Below, piece after piece: positions 16,784 to 24,293 of a stretch of DNA of 46,256 nucleotides. The stretch comes from Gaiellaceae bacterium (lineage in GTDB: Bacteria; Actinomycetota; Thermoleophilia; Gaiellales; Gaiellaceae). The DNA lies in NCBI GenBank assembly GCA_030446625.1, contig JAUJMY010000019.1, positions 1-46,256 of the forward strand. Reading direction: 5' to 3'. The translations under genes were made by a program, and so were the position numbers. Each line of letters starts with the position of its first letter. Positions within the stretch are counted from its first letter, which is position 1. Below the pieces are notes generated by a model. It did not search any database. It had not been told where the DNA came from and saw nothing but the letters and a program-made list of their open reading frames with translations.

Positions 16784-17821
16784 CTACTCGACCGTCGTCG
16801 GGATGCGCGCGATCTCTCCGTTCGCGATCTGCTCGCGGATCCGCTCCACCTGCGCGAGGTCGGCGCGCGACACCTTGCCGCTGACCTTGCCCAGCCCGAC
16901 GCCGCCCTCGTCGAGGCCGAAGACCATGTTCCGCCCGCCGCGCCAGGTCCCGTTCTTCACCGACTCGATCGTGAGGTACACGGCGCGGTCGACCTTCTTC
17001 TGGGCGCTCGTGAGGATGTGCGGGCCGAGGAACGACTGGTCGGCGTCCACGCCGATGCCCCAGACCCGCCGCTCGCGCGCCGCGTCGAGCGCGCCGAGGC
17101 CGCAGCCGCCCGCGACCTGGAAGACGATGCCCGCCCCGCGCGCGATGTGGTCGAGCGCGACCTCCTTGCACTTCGACTGGTCGTCCCAGTCCTGCGAATA
17201 GCCGTTCAGGAGCTTGATCGCGGGCACGGCCTTCTTCGCGCCCGCCCGATAGCCGGCGATGAAGCGGTCGACCGGCGGCTCCTTCATCCCGCCGACGGAG
17301 CTGATCACGTCCGGGCCGGGCCGCCGCTTCTCGGTCAGCGCGGCCAGGTACCCCGCGAGGTAGCCGACCTCCTGCTCGCGGAAGATCAGGCCGACGACGT
17401 TCTTCGGCTTGTGCGCGAGCGACGCCTGGTCGACGTCGATGATCACGAAGCGGGTGTTCGGGTAGCGCGTCGCCGCCGCGTCGATCGCCTCCCCCTGGGC
17501 GAAGCCGACGCCGATCACGAGGTCGTAGTCCTGCCGCGCGAGCGACGTGAGGTTCGGGACGTAGTCGGACGCCGACGCGGACTCGAGGACGCGGCCGGAG
17601 ACGCCGAGGCGCCTCTCGGCCTGCTTCACGCCCTCGTAGGCCAGGAAGTTGAAGCCGCGGTCGTTCAGCTGCCCGACGTCGGTGACGAGGCCGACCTTGA
17701 GCGCACGCTCGTCCTGCGGCTGCGTCGTGCGCGGGCTCCCGGCCTCCTGCTCGCCTTCGCCGCCACACGCAGCGACGAGGAGCAGGGACAGGACGGCGAG
17801 CAGCGCGATCTTCGACTTCAC
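16784..17821 (-). CDS. BMP-family (PnrA-like) substrate-binding lipoprotein
   Basis: Extracytoplasmic solute-binding lipoprotein of 345 aa. It has a basic start (KSK), a hydrophobic stretch and lipobox LVAAC near residue 19, then an acidic linker. The mature domain shows family text: KVGLVTDVGQLNDRGFNFLAYEGVKQAE, FVIIDVD and FREQEVGYLAGYLAAL. BMP/PnrA proteins mostly bind purine nucleosides for ABC uptake. The cognate ATPase and permeases are not adjacent. GTG 17821 has GGAGGA nine bases upstream. It is divergent from the NrtR-like gene across only 42 bases. Confidence 0.92.
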   Translation of the reverse strand: MKSKIALLAVLSLLLVAACGGEGEQEAGSPRTTQPQDERALKVGLVTDVGQLNDRGFNFLAYEGVKQAERRLGVSGRVLESASASDYVPNLTSLARQDYDLVIGVGFAQGEAIDAAATRYPNTRFVIIDVDQASLAHKPKNVVGLIFREQEVGYLAGYLAALTEKRRPGPDVISSVGGMKEPPVDRFIAGYRAGAKKAVPAIKLLNGYSQDWDDQSKCKEVALDHIARGAGIVFQVAGGCGLGALDAARERRVWGIGVDADQSFLGPHILTSAQKKVDRAVYLTIESVKNGTWRGGRNMVFGLDEGGVGLGKVSGKVSRADLAQVERIREQIANGEIARIPTTVE

Positions 17822-17850
17822 GAGAAGGATCCTCCGAGGTTTTTGCCTGA

Positions 17851-17856
17851 TAGTCT
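17851..17856 (+). promoter_or_regulatory. -10-like TAGTCT, leaderless nrtR-like start
   Basis: TAGTCT fits TANNNT and ends seven bases before the GTG at 17864, with no Shine-Dalgarno between. The 42-base divergent gap to the BMP gene must also hold that gene's promoter or its operator. Confidence 0.4.
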
Positions 17857-17863
17857 CAAACCT

Positions 17864-18583
17864 GTGGCGAAGCCTACCGTAGCCGCGCAGGCCGGGTCGG
17901 CGACAACGCGCTCCGCGCCGACTCACGTCACGCTCGCGGTCGTCCTGCAGGTGCGTGAAGGCCGACTTCAGGTGCTGCTCTGGGAGCGGGCGCGAGAGCC
18001 GTTTTCCGGCGCGTGGGCCCTTCCCGGCGGCTACCTCGAGCCGGACGAGACGCTGGAGGGGTCGATCCGGCGGCACCTCGCCGCCAAGGTCGACGTCCGC
18101 GAGCTCTCACACCTCGAGCAGCTCGAGACGCGCAGCGAGCCCGACCGGAATCCGCTGGAGTGGCAGCTCGCCACCGCGTACCTCGGGCTCGTCCCGAGCG
18201 ACCTCGACCCCGCGCTGCCCGCGGACACGCGGTGGTACCCGGTCGCGCGGCTGCCCCGGATGGCGTTCGACCACGGCGCGATCGCCCTCGCCGGCCGCGA
18301 GCGGCTGCGCGCGAAGCTCTCCTACACGAACGCCGGCTTCGGGCTCGCGCCCGAGGTGTTCACGATCTCGCAGCTCCGCGACGTCTACGCCGCCGCGCTC
18401 GGCCACGCCGTCTCGACCACGAACCTCCAGCGCGTCCTGCTCCGCCGCGGCCTGCTCGAGCAGACGGGCGAGCGCCGGGAGCCCGGCCCTGCCGGGGGTC
18501 GCCCGGCGGCGCTGTTCCGGTTCCGCGAGCGAACGCTCGCGATCACCGACCAGTTCGCCGTCCTGCGGCCGCCGAGCGGCTAG
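17864..18583 (+). CDS. NrtR-type Nudix-domain transcriptional regulator
   Basis: A 239-aa regulator with an N-terminal Nudix fold and a C-terminal winged helix. The Nudix box is GGYLEPDETLEGSIRRHLAAKV: the scaffold Gly, first Glu and Arg remain, but the catalytic REUxEE glutamates are replaced (RHLAAK). This is typical of NrtR, which senses ADP-ribose rather than hydrolysing it. The C-terminal part (FTISQLRDVYAAALG, then TNLQRVLLRRGLLEQTGE) is the DNA-binding domain. NrtR proteins control NAD or sugar metabolism. Here the divergent BMP lipoprotein gene is the nearest plausible target. The 3' end overlaps the convergent LysR gene by 41 bases. Confidence 0.88.
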   Translation: MAKPTVAAQAGSATTRSAPTHVTLAVVLQVREGRLQVLLWERAREPFSGAWALPGGYLEPDETLEGSIRRHLAAKVDVRELSHLEQLETRSEPDRNPLEWQLATAYLGLVPSDLDPALPADTRWYPVARLPRMAFDHGAIALAGRERLRAKLSYTNAGFGLAPEVFTISQLRDVYAAALGHAVSTTNLQRVLLRRGLLEQTGERREPGPAGGRPAALFRFRERTLAITDQFAVLRPPSG

Positions 18584-19517
18584 GCAAGACGGAAGAGAAC
18601 TCCGCGCACACCTCCTGCGCGACCGCTGTGAACGCCCGGGTCGCAGGCGAGCGGTACCTGTCGCGATGCCAGAGGAGCGAGATCCGGCGCGGCGGAACCG
18701 CGTCGCCGAGCTCCACGACGGCCGTCGACGCGTCGTTCAGGTCGACCGTGAGGCGCGGGACGATCGCGACGCCGACGCCCGCGCCGACCATCGCCTGCAC
18801 CGTGCCGTTGTCGTCCGACCGAAACACGAACCGCGGGTCGAGACCCTCGCTGCGCAGGTGCGCCTCGAGGCGGCTGGACGTTCGGCACTGGCGGAAGCCG
18901 ATCAGCGGCAGCTCGGCCACCTCGGCGAGCGTCGGCCGGCGGCGGCGCGCCGCGAGCGGCGATCGCGCCTGCACGACGAGGACGTATGGATCCTCGAGCA
19001 GTCCGACGGACTCGAACGGCCCCTCCCAGAGCTGGAAGTCGGCGAAGGTGAGATCGAGGTCGCCGCGCTCGATCCGCTCGACGAGATCCTGGTCGGTGTT
19101 GCTCTCGGTGAGGCGAAGCTCCACGTCGGGCCACGCGCCGGCGAAGCGGCGCAGGACGCTGGGCAGGATGTGCTTCCCGACGCTCTGGTAGGTGCCGACG
19201 CGCAGCGTCCCGGCGGATCCGGTCGAGAGCGCGTCCAGGTCGGCCTGCGCCGCGCGCAGCCGCGCGACGATCGCGTCCGCGTGCCGCAGCAGGAGCCGCC
19301 CCGCCTCCGTCAGCGAGACCGCGCGCGGCCCGCCCGGGCGCTCGAGCAGCCGCTCGCCGACGACGCGCTCAAGCGTCGCGATCTGCTGGCTGACCGCGGA
19401 CTGCGTGTAGCCGAGCCGCGCCGCCGCGCGCCCGAACGAGCCCTCCTCGGCGATCGCCTGGAGAGCGGCGAGGTGACGAAGCTCGATGCCGAGCCAACGA
19501 TCAGGTTCCATGATCAA
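18543..19517 (-). CDS. LysR family transcriptional regulator
   Basis: A 324-aa LTTR. The winged helix-turn-helix at residues about 8-65 reads LRHLAALQAIAEEGSFGRAAARLGYTQSAVSQQIATLE, and the periplasmic-binding-like effector domain starts near residue 95 (GTLRVGTYQSVGKHILP). Two starts are possible: ATG 19511, or TTG 19517, which is six bases after TATTCT and would be leaderless. I list the TTG. The C-terminus overlaps the nrtR-like gene. An inverted repeat overlaps its start region. Divergent genes encode a 30-aa membrane peptide and an EamA transporter, the usual LysR target layout. The effector is unknown. Confidence 0.93.
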   Translation of the reverse strand: MIMEPDRWLGIELRHLAALQAIAEEGSFGRAAARLGYTQSAVSQQIATLERVVGERLLERPGGPRAVSLTEAGRLLLRHADAIVARLRAAQADLDALSTGSAGTLRVGTYQSVGKHILPSVLRRFAGAWPDVELRLTESNTDQDLVERIERGDLDLTFADFQLWEGPFESVGLLEDPYVLVVQARSPLAARRRRPTLAEVAELPLIGFRQCRTSSRLEAHLRSEGLDPRFVFRSDDNGTVQAMVGAGVGVAIVPRLTVDLNDASTAVVELGDAVPPRRISLLWHRDRYRSPATRAFTAVAQEVCAEFSSVLPSRSAAAGRRTGR

Positions 19518-19538
19518 ATCGAAAGAATACCTGATTTG
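19515..19538. promoter_or_regulatory. LysR operator candidate CAAATC-N12-GATTTG with -10 TATTCT
   Basis: A perfect 6-bp inverted repeat with a 12-base spacer sits between the LysR gene and its divergent neighbours, in a locally AT-rich stretch. LysR boxes are typically dyads near T-N11-A spacing. The LysR -10-like TATTCT (19529-19524, minus) lies inside the spacer, which would give autoregulation. Confidence 0.55.
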
Positions 19539-19570
19539 TGCTAATGGATCCGCAGTGGCATCGTGAGGGC

Positions 19571-19663
19571 ATGGGAACGTTGTTGCTCATTCTCTTCATC
19601 GTCGCGATCGGGCCGCTCGCGGTCCTGTACGGCGCAGACTCCAGGATCGACGACCGCCGCTAG
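19571..19663 (+). CDS. 30-residue single-span membrane peptide
   Basis: ATG 19571, with a GAGGG run just upstream, opens 30 codons. A hydrophobic helix (LLLILFIVAIGPLAVLYG) is followed by a charged end (ADSRIDDRR). This matches a pattern of tiny actinobacterial proteins ending in YGxDSR.xDDRR that I recall but cannot name. The gene lies 5 bases before the EamA transporter gene and is divergent from LysR, so it is probably cotranscribed with the transporter. It could be a small accessory subunit. Confidence 0.6.
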   Translation: MGTLLLILFIVAIGPLAVLYGADSRIDDRR

Positions 19664-19668
19664 CGCGC

Positions 19669-20664
19669 GTGCGGTTCCGCCCCACCCGCCGCCAGGCTGC
19701 GATCGCGGCCGCGCTCGTGATCGTCTACGTCGTCTGGGGCTCGACCTACCTCGGCATCGCGGTCGCAATCGAGACGCTGCCGCCGTTCTTCATGTCGGCG
19801 CTTCGGTTCGGGGTCGCGGGTGCGATCCTCTTCGTCGTCGCGAGCCGCTTCGGCGACCGCGCGGCGGACCGCGTGCGGCCGCGGCAATGGCTCGGCGCCC
19901 TCGTGACGGGCGGACCCCTCTTCCTGCTCGGGAACGGCGGCGTCGTCTGGGCGCAGCAGAGCGTGCCTTCGGGGATCGCGGCTCTCCTGATCGCGATCGT
20001 GCCGCTCTGGATCGCGCTCCTCGACCGCGTCGCGTTCGGCACCCGCCTCACGTGGCGGGCGGTCGTCGGCCTCGTGCTCGGCTTCGGCGGAATCGTGCTC
20101 CTCGTCGACCCGCAAGGCGCCCGCGGGGCCGATTCGCTCGGCGCGCTCGTGCTCGTCGTCGCCGGGCTGGGCTGGGCCGCCGGCACGCTGCTCTCGGGCC
20201 GCGTCGCGCTCCCGTCGCGCCCGCTCGTCTCGGCCGGAATGCAGATGCTCGCGGGGGGCGCGCTCCTCGCGGTCGCGGGCGCCGTGACCGGCGAGCTCGG
20301 AGAGACGCGCCTCGACGCGTTCTCCGGCCGCTCCCTCGCGGCGTTCGGCTACCTGATCGTCTTCGGCTCGCTCGTCGCCTTCAGCGCCTACGCGTGGCTG
20401 CTGCGCGCGACGCGGACGTCGCTCGTCGCGACGTACGCGTACGTGAACCCGGTCGTCGCCGTGATGCTCGGCTGGGCCGTCCTCGGCGAGAGCGTCGATG
20501 CCCGGATGCTCGTCGCCGGCGGCGTGATCGTCGCGGCGGTCGCGCTCATCGTCAGCGCGCCGCGCGCTCCGGCGCGGCCGCCAGCGCCTCTTCCAGCCAC
20601 GGCGCCAGCTGCGCGGCGAAGCGAGGGTCGATCGTATGCGGGAGCGGCGACTCGCGGTAGGTGA
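19669..20664 (+). CDS. EamA/DMT superfamily transporter
   Basis: Inner-membrane drug/metabolite transporter of 331 aa with ten hydrophobic segments in two EamA repeats. Repeat 1 begins VVWGSTYLGIAVAIETLPPFFMSALRF. The second ends in YVNPVVAVMLGWAVLGE, the conserved EamA close. It resembles YedA-type exporters. It starts at GTG 19669. The last 40 residues are Ala/Pro/Arg-rich, without membrane character, and overlap the convergent hydrolase gene by 113 bases, so this tail may be recent. The substrate is unknown; LysR/EamA pairs often export amino acids or metabolites. Confidence 0.9.
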   Translation: MRFRPTRRQAAIAAALVIVYVVWGSTYLGIAVAIETLPPFFMSALRFGVAGAILFVVASRFGDRAADRVRPRQWLGALVTGGPLFLLGNGGVVWAQQSVPSGIAALLIAIVPLWIALLDRVAFGTRLTWRAVVGLVLGFGGIVLLVDPQGARGADSLGALVLVVAGLGWAAGTLLSGRVALPSRPLVSAGMQMLAGGALLAVAGAVTGELGETRLDAFSGRSLAAFGYLIVFGSLVAFSAYAWLLRATRTSLVATYAYVNPVVAVMLGWAVLGESVDARMLVAGGVIVAAVALIVSAPRAPARPPAPLPATAPAARRSEGRSYAGAATRGR

Positions 20665-21208
20665 CGCGCGCGCCCGCGGCTTCGAGGCGCTCGCGTGCGA
20701 GGCGGCCCCAGCCGACCTCGATCACCGGGTCGTACGTGCCGTGGCCGATCGCGACCGGCGGCAGCGGCGGCGCGAGGTCGAGCTCGAAGCCGTCCACGGT
20801 CGGGAGGAAGCCGCTGAACGCGATCACCGCTGCGGGTCGCGAACGGCCGCGACCGAGCGCGAGCGAGTACGCCATCACCGCGCCCTGCGAGAACCCGCCC
20901 AGGATCGTCCGCGCGGGCGGGATCCCCGTCTCGGCGCCGAGTTCGTCCAGCCAGCGCGACGCGCGCTCGAACGTCGGCAGGAAGGTCGCCGGGTCGGGGT
21001 AGCCGACCTCGCGCACGACGTACCAGTGCGCGCCGCCCGGCGGCAGCGAGAGCGGACCGCGCGGCGTGACGCCGAGCAGCCGCCGCTCCGGGTCGAGCAG
21101 GTCGAGCAGCGGGACGAGATCGTGCTCGTCGGCGCCGCGGCCGTGGAAGAGGACGAGCAGTCCCTCGGGCTCGGCGGCCGCGGGACGCTGCCGGTACGGC
21201 AGGCTCAC
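20552..21208 (-). CDS. Carboxylesterase/phospholipase-type alpha/beta hydrolase (MhqD-like)
   Basis: A 218-aa hydrolase. Oxyanion region LVLFHGRGADEHDLVPL; nucleophile elbow GGFSQGAVMAYS (Ser near residue 117); acid in GHGTYDPVI; His in SPLPHTID. This is the lysophospholipase/carboxylesterase (YvaK/MhqD) group. GTG 21208 overlaps the VOC stop as GTGA, so it is translationally coupled to the ring-cleaving dioxygenase-like gene. That pair matches MhqO-MhqD of Bacillus, linked to hydroquinone/quinone resistance. The transfer of that role to this organism is inference. Confidence 0.87.
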   Translation of the reverse strand: MSLPYRQRPAAAEPEGLLVLFHGRGADEHDLVPLLDLLDPERRLLGVTPRGPLSLPPGGAHWYVVREVGYPDPATFLPTFERASRWLDELGAETGIPPARTILGGFSQGAVMAYSLALGRGRSRPAAVIAFSGFLPTVDGFELDLAPPLPPVAIGHGTYDPVIEVGWGRLARERLEAAGARVTYRESPLPHTIDPRFAAQLAPWLEEALAAAPERAAR

Positions 21209-22125
21209 CGGCGCGCCGGGCGCGTCGCGGGCAGCGGCGTCAGCACCTGCTCGAGCCGGTCGCGCAGGTGCTCGAAGTTCGGCGGCAGCGACAGAGCCTC
21301 GCCGAGCGTCTCCAGCGGCTCGTCGGCCGTGAAGCCGGGGCCGATCGTCGCGATCTCGAAGAGGACGCCGCTCGGCTCGCGGAAGTAGATCGAGCGGAAG
21401 TAGAACCGGTCGACGACCGGCGTCGGCGTCGCGCCCCCCGCGGCGGCTAGCCGCCCCCACTCGGGATGCTCGTTCATCCCGGACGCCCACGCGACGTGGT
21501 GGACGGTCCCCGCCCCACCGACGCCGCGCTCGGACGGCGGCGCGTCGAGCGCGTAGGTGCCGCCGCGCGCTTCGCCGCGCGCCTCCCACTCCGCTCCGCC
21601 GCGGGCGTCGAACGCGAGCGCGTCTTGGAGGAAGCTGCGGCTCGCCTCCGCGTCGGACGCGAACGCACGCACACCGTCGAAGCCGCGCAGCGCGACCTCC
21701 GCCGGGACCTCCGGATGATCGGCGAGCAGCGGTTCGTCGCCGCTCGCGTCGGCGCGCAGCTCGTGCTCGAGCCCTTCCGGGTCGGCGAAGACGAGGCTCC
21801 CGTCCGCCCTGCGGGCGCTCGCGTCCTCCGCGCGCAGCCGCTCCTCCCAGAAGCCGAGCGCGTCGTCGCCGCCGACGCGCCAGACGACGCGGTAGACCAT
21901 GCCGGCGCCCGGGCGGCCGCGCGGCGCGCCGGGGTACTCGAAGAAGGTCAGGTCGTTGCCCGGGCTCCCCTCGTCGTCGCCGTAGAAGAGGTGGTAGACG
22001 GTCGGGTCGTCCTGGTTCACCGTCTTCTTCACGAGCCGCAGGCCGAGCACGCGCGTGTAGAAGTCGACGTTGCGCGGCGCGTCGGCCGTGATCGCCGTGA
22101 TGTGGTGGATGCCCTCGAGCTTCAT
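21205..22125 (-). CDS. VOC family ring-cleaving dioxygenase-like protein (MhqO-like)
   Basis: A 306-aa glyoxalase/extradiol dioxygenase-fold protein with two tandem VOC modules. The N-terminal module starts KLEGIHHITAITADAPRNVDFYTRVLGLRLVKKTVNQDDP and includes HLFYGDDEGSPGNDLTFFEYP; the second has GTVHHVAWASG and SIYFREPSGVLFEIAT. The His and Glu residues in HHIT, HHVA and LFEIAT suit a metal site. ATG 22125 has GGAGA six bases upstream. It is coupled to the downstream hydrolase. It probably acts on quinol or catechol-type compounds; function is inferred from family and pairing. Confidence 0.88.
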   Translation of the reverse strand: MKLEGIHHITAITADAPRNVDFYTRVLGLRLVKKTVNQDDPTVYHLFYGDDEGSPGNDLTFFEYPGAPRGRPGAGMVYRVVWRVGGDDALGFWEERLRAEDASARRADGSLVFADPEGLEHELRADASGDEPLLADHPEVPAEVALRGFDGVRAFASDAEASRSFLQDALAFDARGGAEWEARGEARGGTYALDAPPSERGVGGAGTVHHVAWASGMNEHPEWGRLAAAGGATPTPVVDRFYFRSIYFREPSGVLFEIATIGPGFTADEPLETLGEALSLPPNFEHLRDRLEQVLTPLPATRPARR

Positions 22126-22171
22126 CGCGTCTCCGGTACCAACGTCGGGCGCGCGTGAATCTTCCCCGCCC

Positions 22172-22843
22172 CTAGCCCATCCAGGCGCCGCCGTTGTGGT
22201 CGATCGCCTGTCCCGTGACGCCGCCCGCGTCCGGCGAGAGCAGCCAGGCGACCGTCCCCGCGATCTCCTCCGGCTGCGCCATCCGACCGAGCGGGACGTC
22301 TCGCATCGCGTCGGCATACGCCTCCTCGCGCGAGCCGCTCATCGCGTCGAGCCCCTGCCACGCCATCTCGGTGTCGACCCAGCCTGGGCAGACCGCGTTC
22401 ACCTGGACGTCACGCGGCGCGAGCTCGGCCGCGAACGCGCGCACGAGCCCCAGAAGACCCGCCTTCGACGCGCAGTAGCCGGTGTAGCCGGCGACGCCGA
22501 TGCGCGCGAGGATCGACGCGATCACGACGACGTGGCGCGGCTCGGGCCCCTCCGCGAGGCGCGCCTCCGCCGCGCGGACGCAGCGGTAGGTTCCGGTGAG
22601 GTTCGTGGCGACGAGATCGTCGAAGCGATCCTGCGGGCCGGGCTCGTTCGCGCCGCCGATGCCGCTGTTCGCGACGAGCGCGTGGATCGGGCCCAGCGCC
22701 GCGGCCGCCGCGGCGAAGGCGCGCTCGACCTGCGCGCCGTCGCGGATGTCACACGCCTCGACGTACGCGCCGCCGAGCTCGGCCGCGACGGCCTCGAGCC
22801 GGCCGCGGTCGCGCGCGAGCAGGTGCCTGTTCTCGAAGCGCAG
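22172..22843 (-). pseudogene. SDR oxidoreductase lacking its N-terminal Rossmann motif
   Basis: The C-terminal two thirds are a good SDR: ALVANSGIGGANEPG (NAG-like), VVVIASILARIG, catalytic GYTGYCASKAGLLGLVRAF (YxxxK), VNAVCPGWVDTEM and the end GQAIDHNGGAWMG. Upstream the frame reads LRFENRHLL directly into ARDRGRLEAVAAEL, so the usual TGxxxGIG nucleotide-binding stretch of about 25-30 residues between these two parts is missing. The only possible start is CTG 22843, which has GGAGGAGG six bases upstream; an in-frame stop lies 10 codons before it. I interpret an in-frame deletion in a once functional gene. Expression without cofactor binding is possible but unlikely to be catalytic. Confidence 0.65.
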
Positions 22844-22911
22844 CGTTGACCTCCTCCGGCGACGCGTCTAGTGTGACGGGAGCGTTCCCGCGACCGAGAG
22901 GAGGTTCGGCC

Positions 22912-22956
22912 ATGACTGCACTCACCGCCCGCCGGGCCTCGGGGCTCTCGGTCTAG
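22912..22956 (+). CDS. 14-codon ORF with strong Shine-Dalgarno
   Basis: ATG 22912 is preceded by GAGAGGAGG seven bases upstream and encodes MTALTARRASGLSV before TAG. A TAGTGT hexamer lies about 38 bases upstream. It could be a leader peptide, the stump of a deleted gene or noise. The following 242 bases to rsgA have no further credible gene. Confidence 0.3.
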   Translation: MTALTARRASGLSV

Positions 22957-23064
22957 CGGCGCACGGCCGCCTGCACTCCTGAGCCTCGAACGCCCGCGCG
23001 CGCCCGCTGAAGCTCTAACGGAATGACGACGCGCTGACGGCGCGTGATCGCCGAGTGCGAGGCA

Positions 23065-23115
23065 AGGACGCAGGGAGCGGCAATAGCAGCGCTATTGGCG
23101 CGACTGAGGACGCAG
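23065..23115. repeat. Palindrome flanked by direct repeats upstream of rsgA
   Basis: Two copies of AGGACGCAG (23065-23073 and 23107-23115) bracket the perfect inverted repeat CAATAGC-AGC-GCTATTG (23081-23097). The spacers are 7 and 9 bases. The element lies in the 355-base stretch between the SDR remnant and rsgA, which otherwise holds only the 14-codon ORF. It could be a dyad operator, an RNA hairpin in the rsgA 5' region or a small repeat element. I do not recognise it. Confidence 0.5.
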
Positions 23116-23198
23116 CATCGCGCCGGCGAGCGCGCGACGGCGGCCCGTCCTTCGTTTCGTTTGAGCTTCTTAGCCAATCCCTGACTCAGGAGACCGAG

Positions 23199-24239
23199 AT
23201 GAACCTGCAAGAGCTCGGCTGGAGCGCCTTCTTCGAGGACGCCTTCGAGCCGTACAAGCGAGAGGATGTGATCCCGGCGCGCGTCGCCGTGCGTCACCAC
23301 GGTCCGTGCGAGCTCCTTACGGAGCGCGGCCCCCTCGGGGGCATCACGGCCGGGCGCCTCGGCGAAGACGAGCAGCCGGCGGTCGGCGACTGGGTCGTCG
23401 CGCGACCGGTCGGGCAGGAGCGGAAGGCGGTGATCGAGGCCGTCCTGCCGCGGCGGACCGAGTTCGCGCGCAAGGAGGCGTGGCGCCGCGCCGTCCGTCA
23501 GGTCGTCGCCGCGAACGTCGACACCGTGTTCCTCGTGAGCGCGTTCGGCGCAGACCTCAACCCACGGCGGATCGAGCGCTACCTGACGGCGGCGTGGGAG
23601 AGCGGCGCGCAACCCGTCGTCGTGCTCACGAAGGCGGACACCGTGACGGACGTCGCGCCGGGGCTCGCCCTCGTCGAGAGCGTCGCGATCGGCGTGCCGA
23701 TCCACCCGCTGAGCAGCGTGACGGGCGAGGGCCTCGACGCGCTCGAGCCGTACCTCGGCGTCGGCCGGACGATCGCGCTCCTCGGCTCCTCCGGCGTGGG
23801 GAAGTCGACGCTCGTGAACCGGCTCGCGGGGCGCGAGGTGCTCGCGACGCAGGAGCTCCGCTCCGACGGCCGCGGGCGCCACACCACCACGCACCGCGAG
23901 CTCGTCCCGCTGCCCGGCGGCGCCCTCTTGCTCGACACACCGGGGATGCGCGAGCTCCAGCTGTGGGAGGCGCCGGACGGTCTCGCCGCGACCTTCGGCG
24001 ACGTCGACGAGCTCGCCCGCGGGTGCCGCTTCAACGACTGCGCGCACCAGGCGGAGCCCGGCTGCGCGGTGCAGGCCGCGCTCCGCGACGGCTCGCTCCC
24101 GCGCGAGCGCTACGAGAGCTACCGCAAGCTCGAGCGCGAGCTCGCCATGCTCGAGCGGCGGCAGGACGCGCGTCTGCGCGCCGAGGCGCGGAAGCAGCTG
24201 CGGACGAGGCAGAAGAGCCTCAGGAACACGAGCTACTGA
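23199..24239 (+). CDS. rsgA: Ribosome small subunit-dependent GTPase A
   Basis: Circularly permuted GTPase (346 aa) that assists late 30S subunit maturation. An OB-fold comes first (about residues 30-90, GDWVVARPVGQERKAVIEAVLPRR). The permuted G domain follows, with NVDTVFLVSAF, TKADTV (G4) before the P-loop GSSGVGKST (196-204), then GRGRHTTTHRELVPLPGG and DTPGMREL (G3). The C-terminal zinc motif is Cys276, Cys281, His283, Cys289. ATG 23199 has AGGAG six bases upstream; a longer upstream frame lacks family similarity. The gene stands alone. Confidence 0.96.
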   Translation: MNLQELGWSAFFEDAFEPYKREDVIPARVAVRHHGPCELLTERGPLGGITAGRLGEDEQPAVGDWVVARPVGQERKAVIEAVLPRRTEFARKEAWRRAVRQVVAANVDTVFLVSAFGADLNPRRIERYLTAAWESGAQPVVVLTKADTVTDVAPGLALVESVAIGVPIHPLSSVTGEGLDALEPYLGVGRTIALLGSSGVGKSTLVNRLAGREVLATQELRSDGRGRHTTTHRELVPLPGGALLLDTPGMRELQLWEAPDGLAATFGDVDELARGCRFNDCAHQAEPGCAVQAALRDGSLPRERYESYRKLERELAMLERRQDARLRAEARKQLRTRQKSLRNTSY

Positions 24240-24280
24240 GGCGGCCAGCGGCACGCAGCACCACCCGCCGACGCACCATT

Positions 24281-24286
24281 TACGCT
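24281..24286 (+). promoter_or_regulatory. -10-like TACGCT, leaderless start of the 93-aa gene
   Basis: TACGCT fits TANNNT and ends seven bases before GTG 24294, which has no Shine-Dalgarno. This supports the reality of the small gene. Confidence 0.4.
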
Positions 24287-24293
24287 CGGCGGC

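Noticed and set aside
22957..23198. Upstream N-terminal extension of RsgA from 23055
   Set aside because: The family start and a Shine-Dalgarno are at 23199. The extension covers the palindromic element and is not protein-like.
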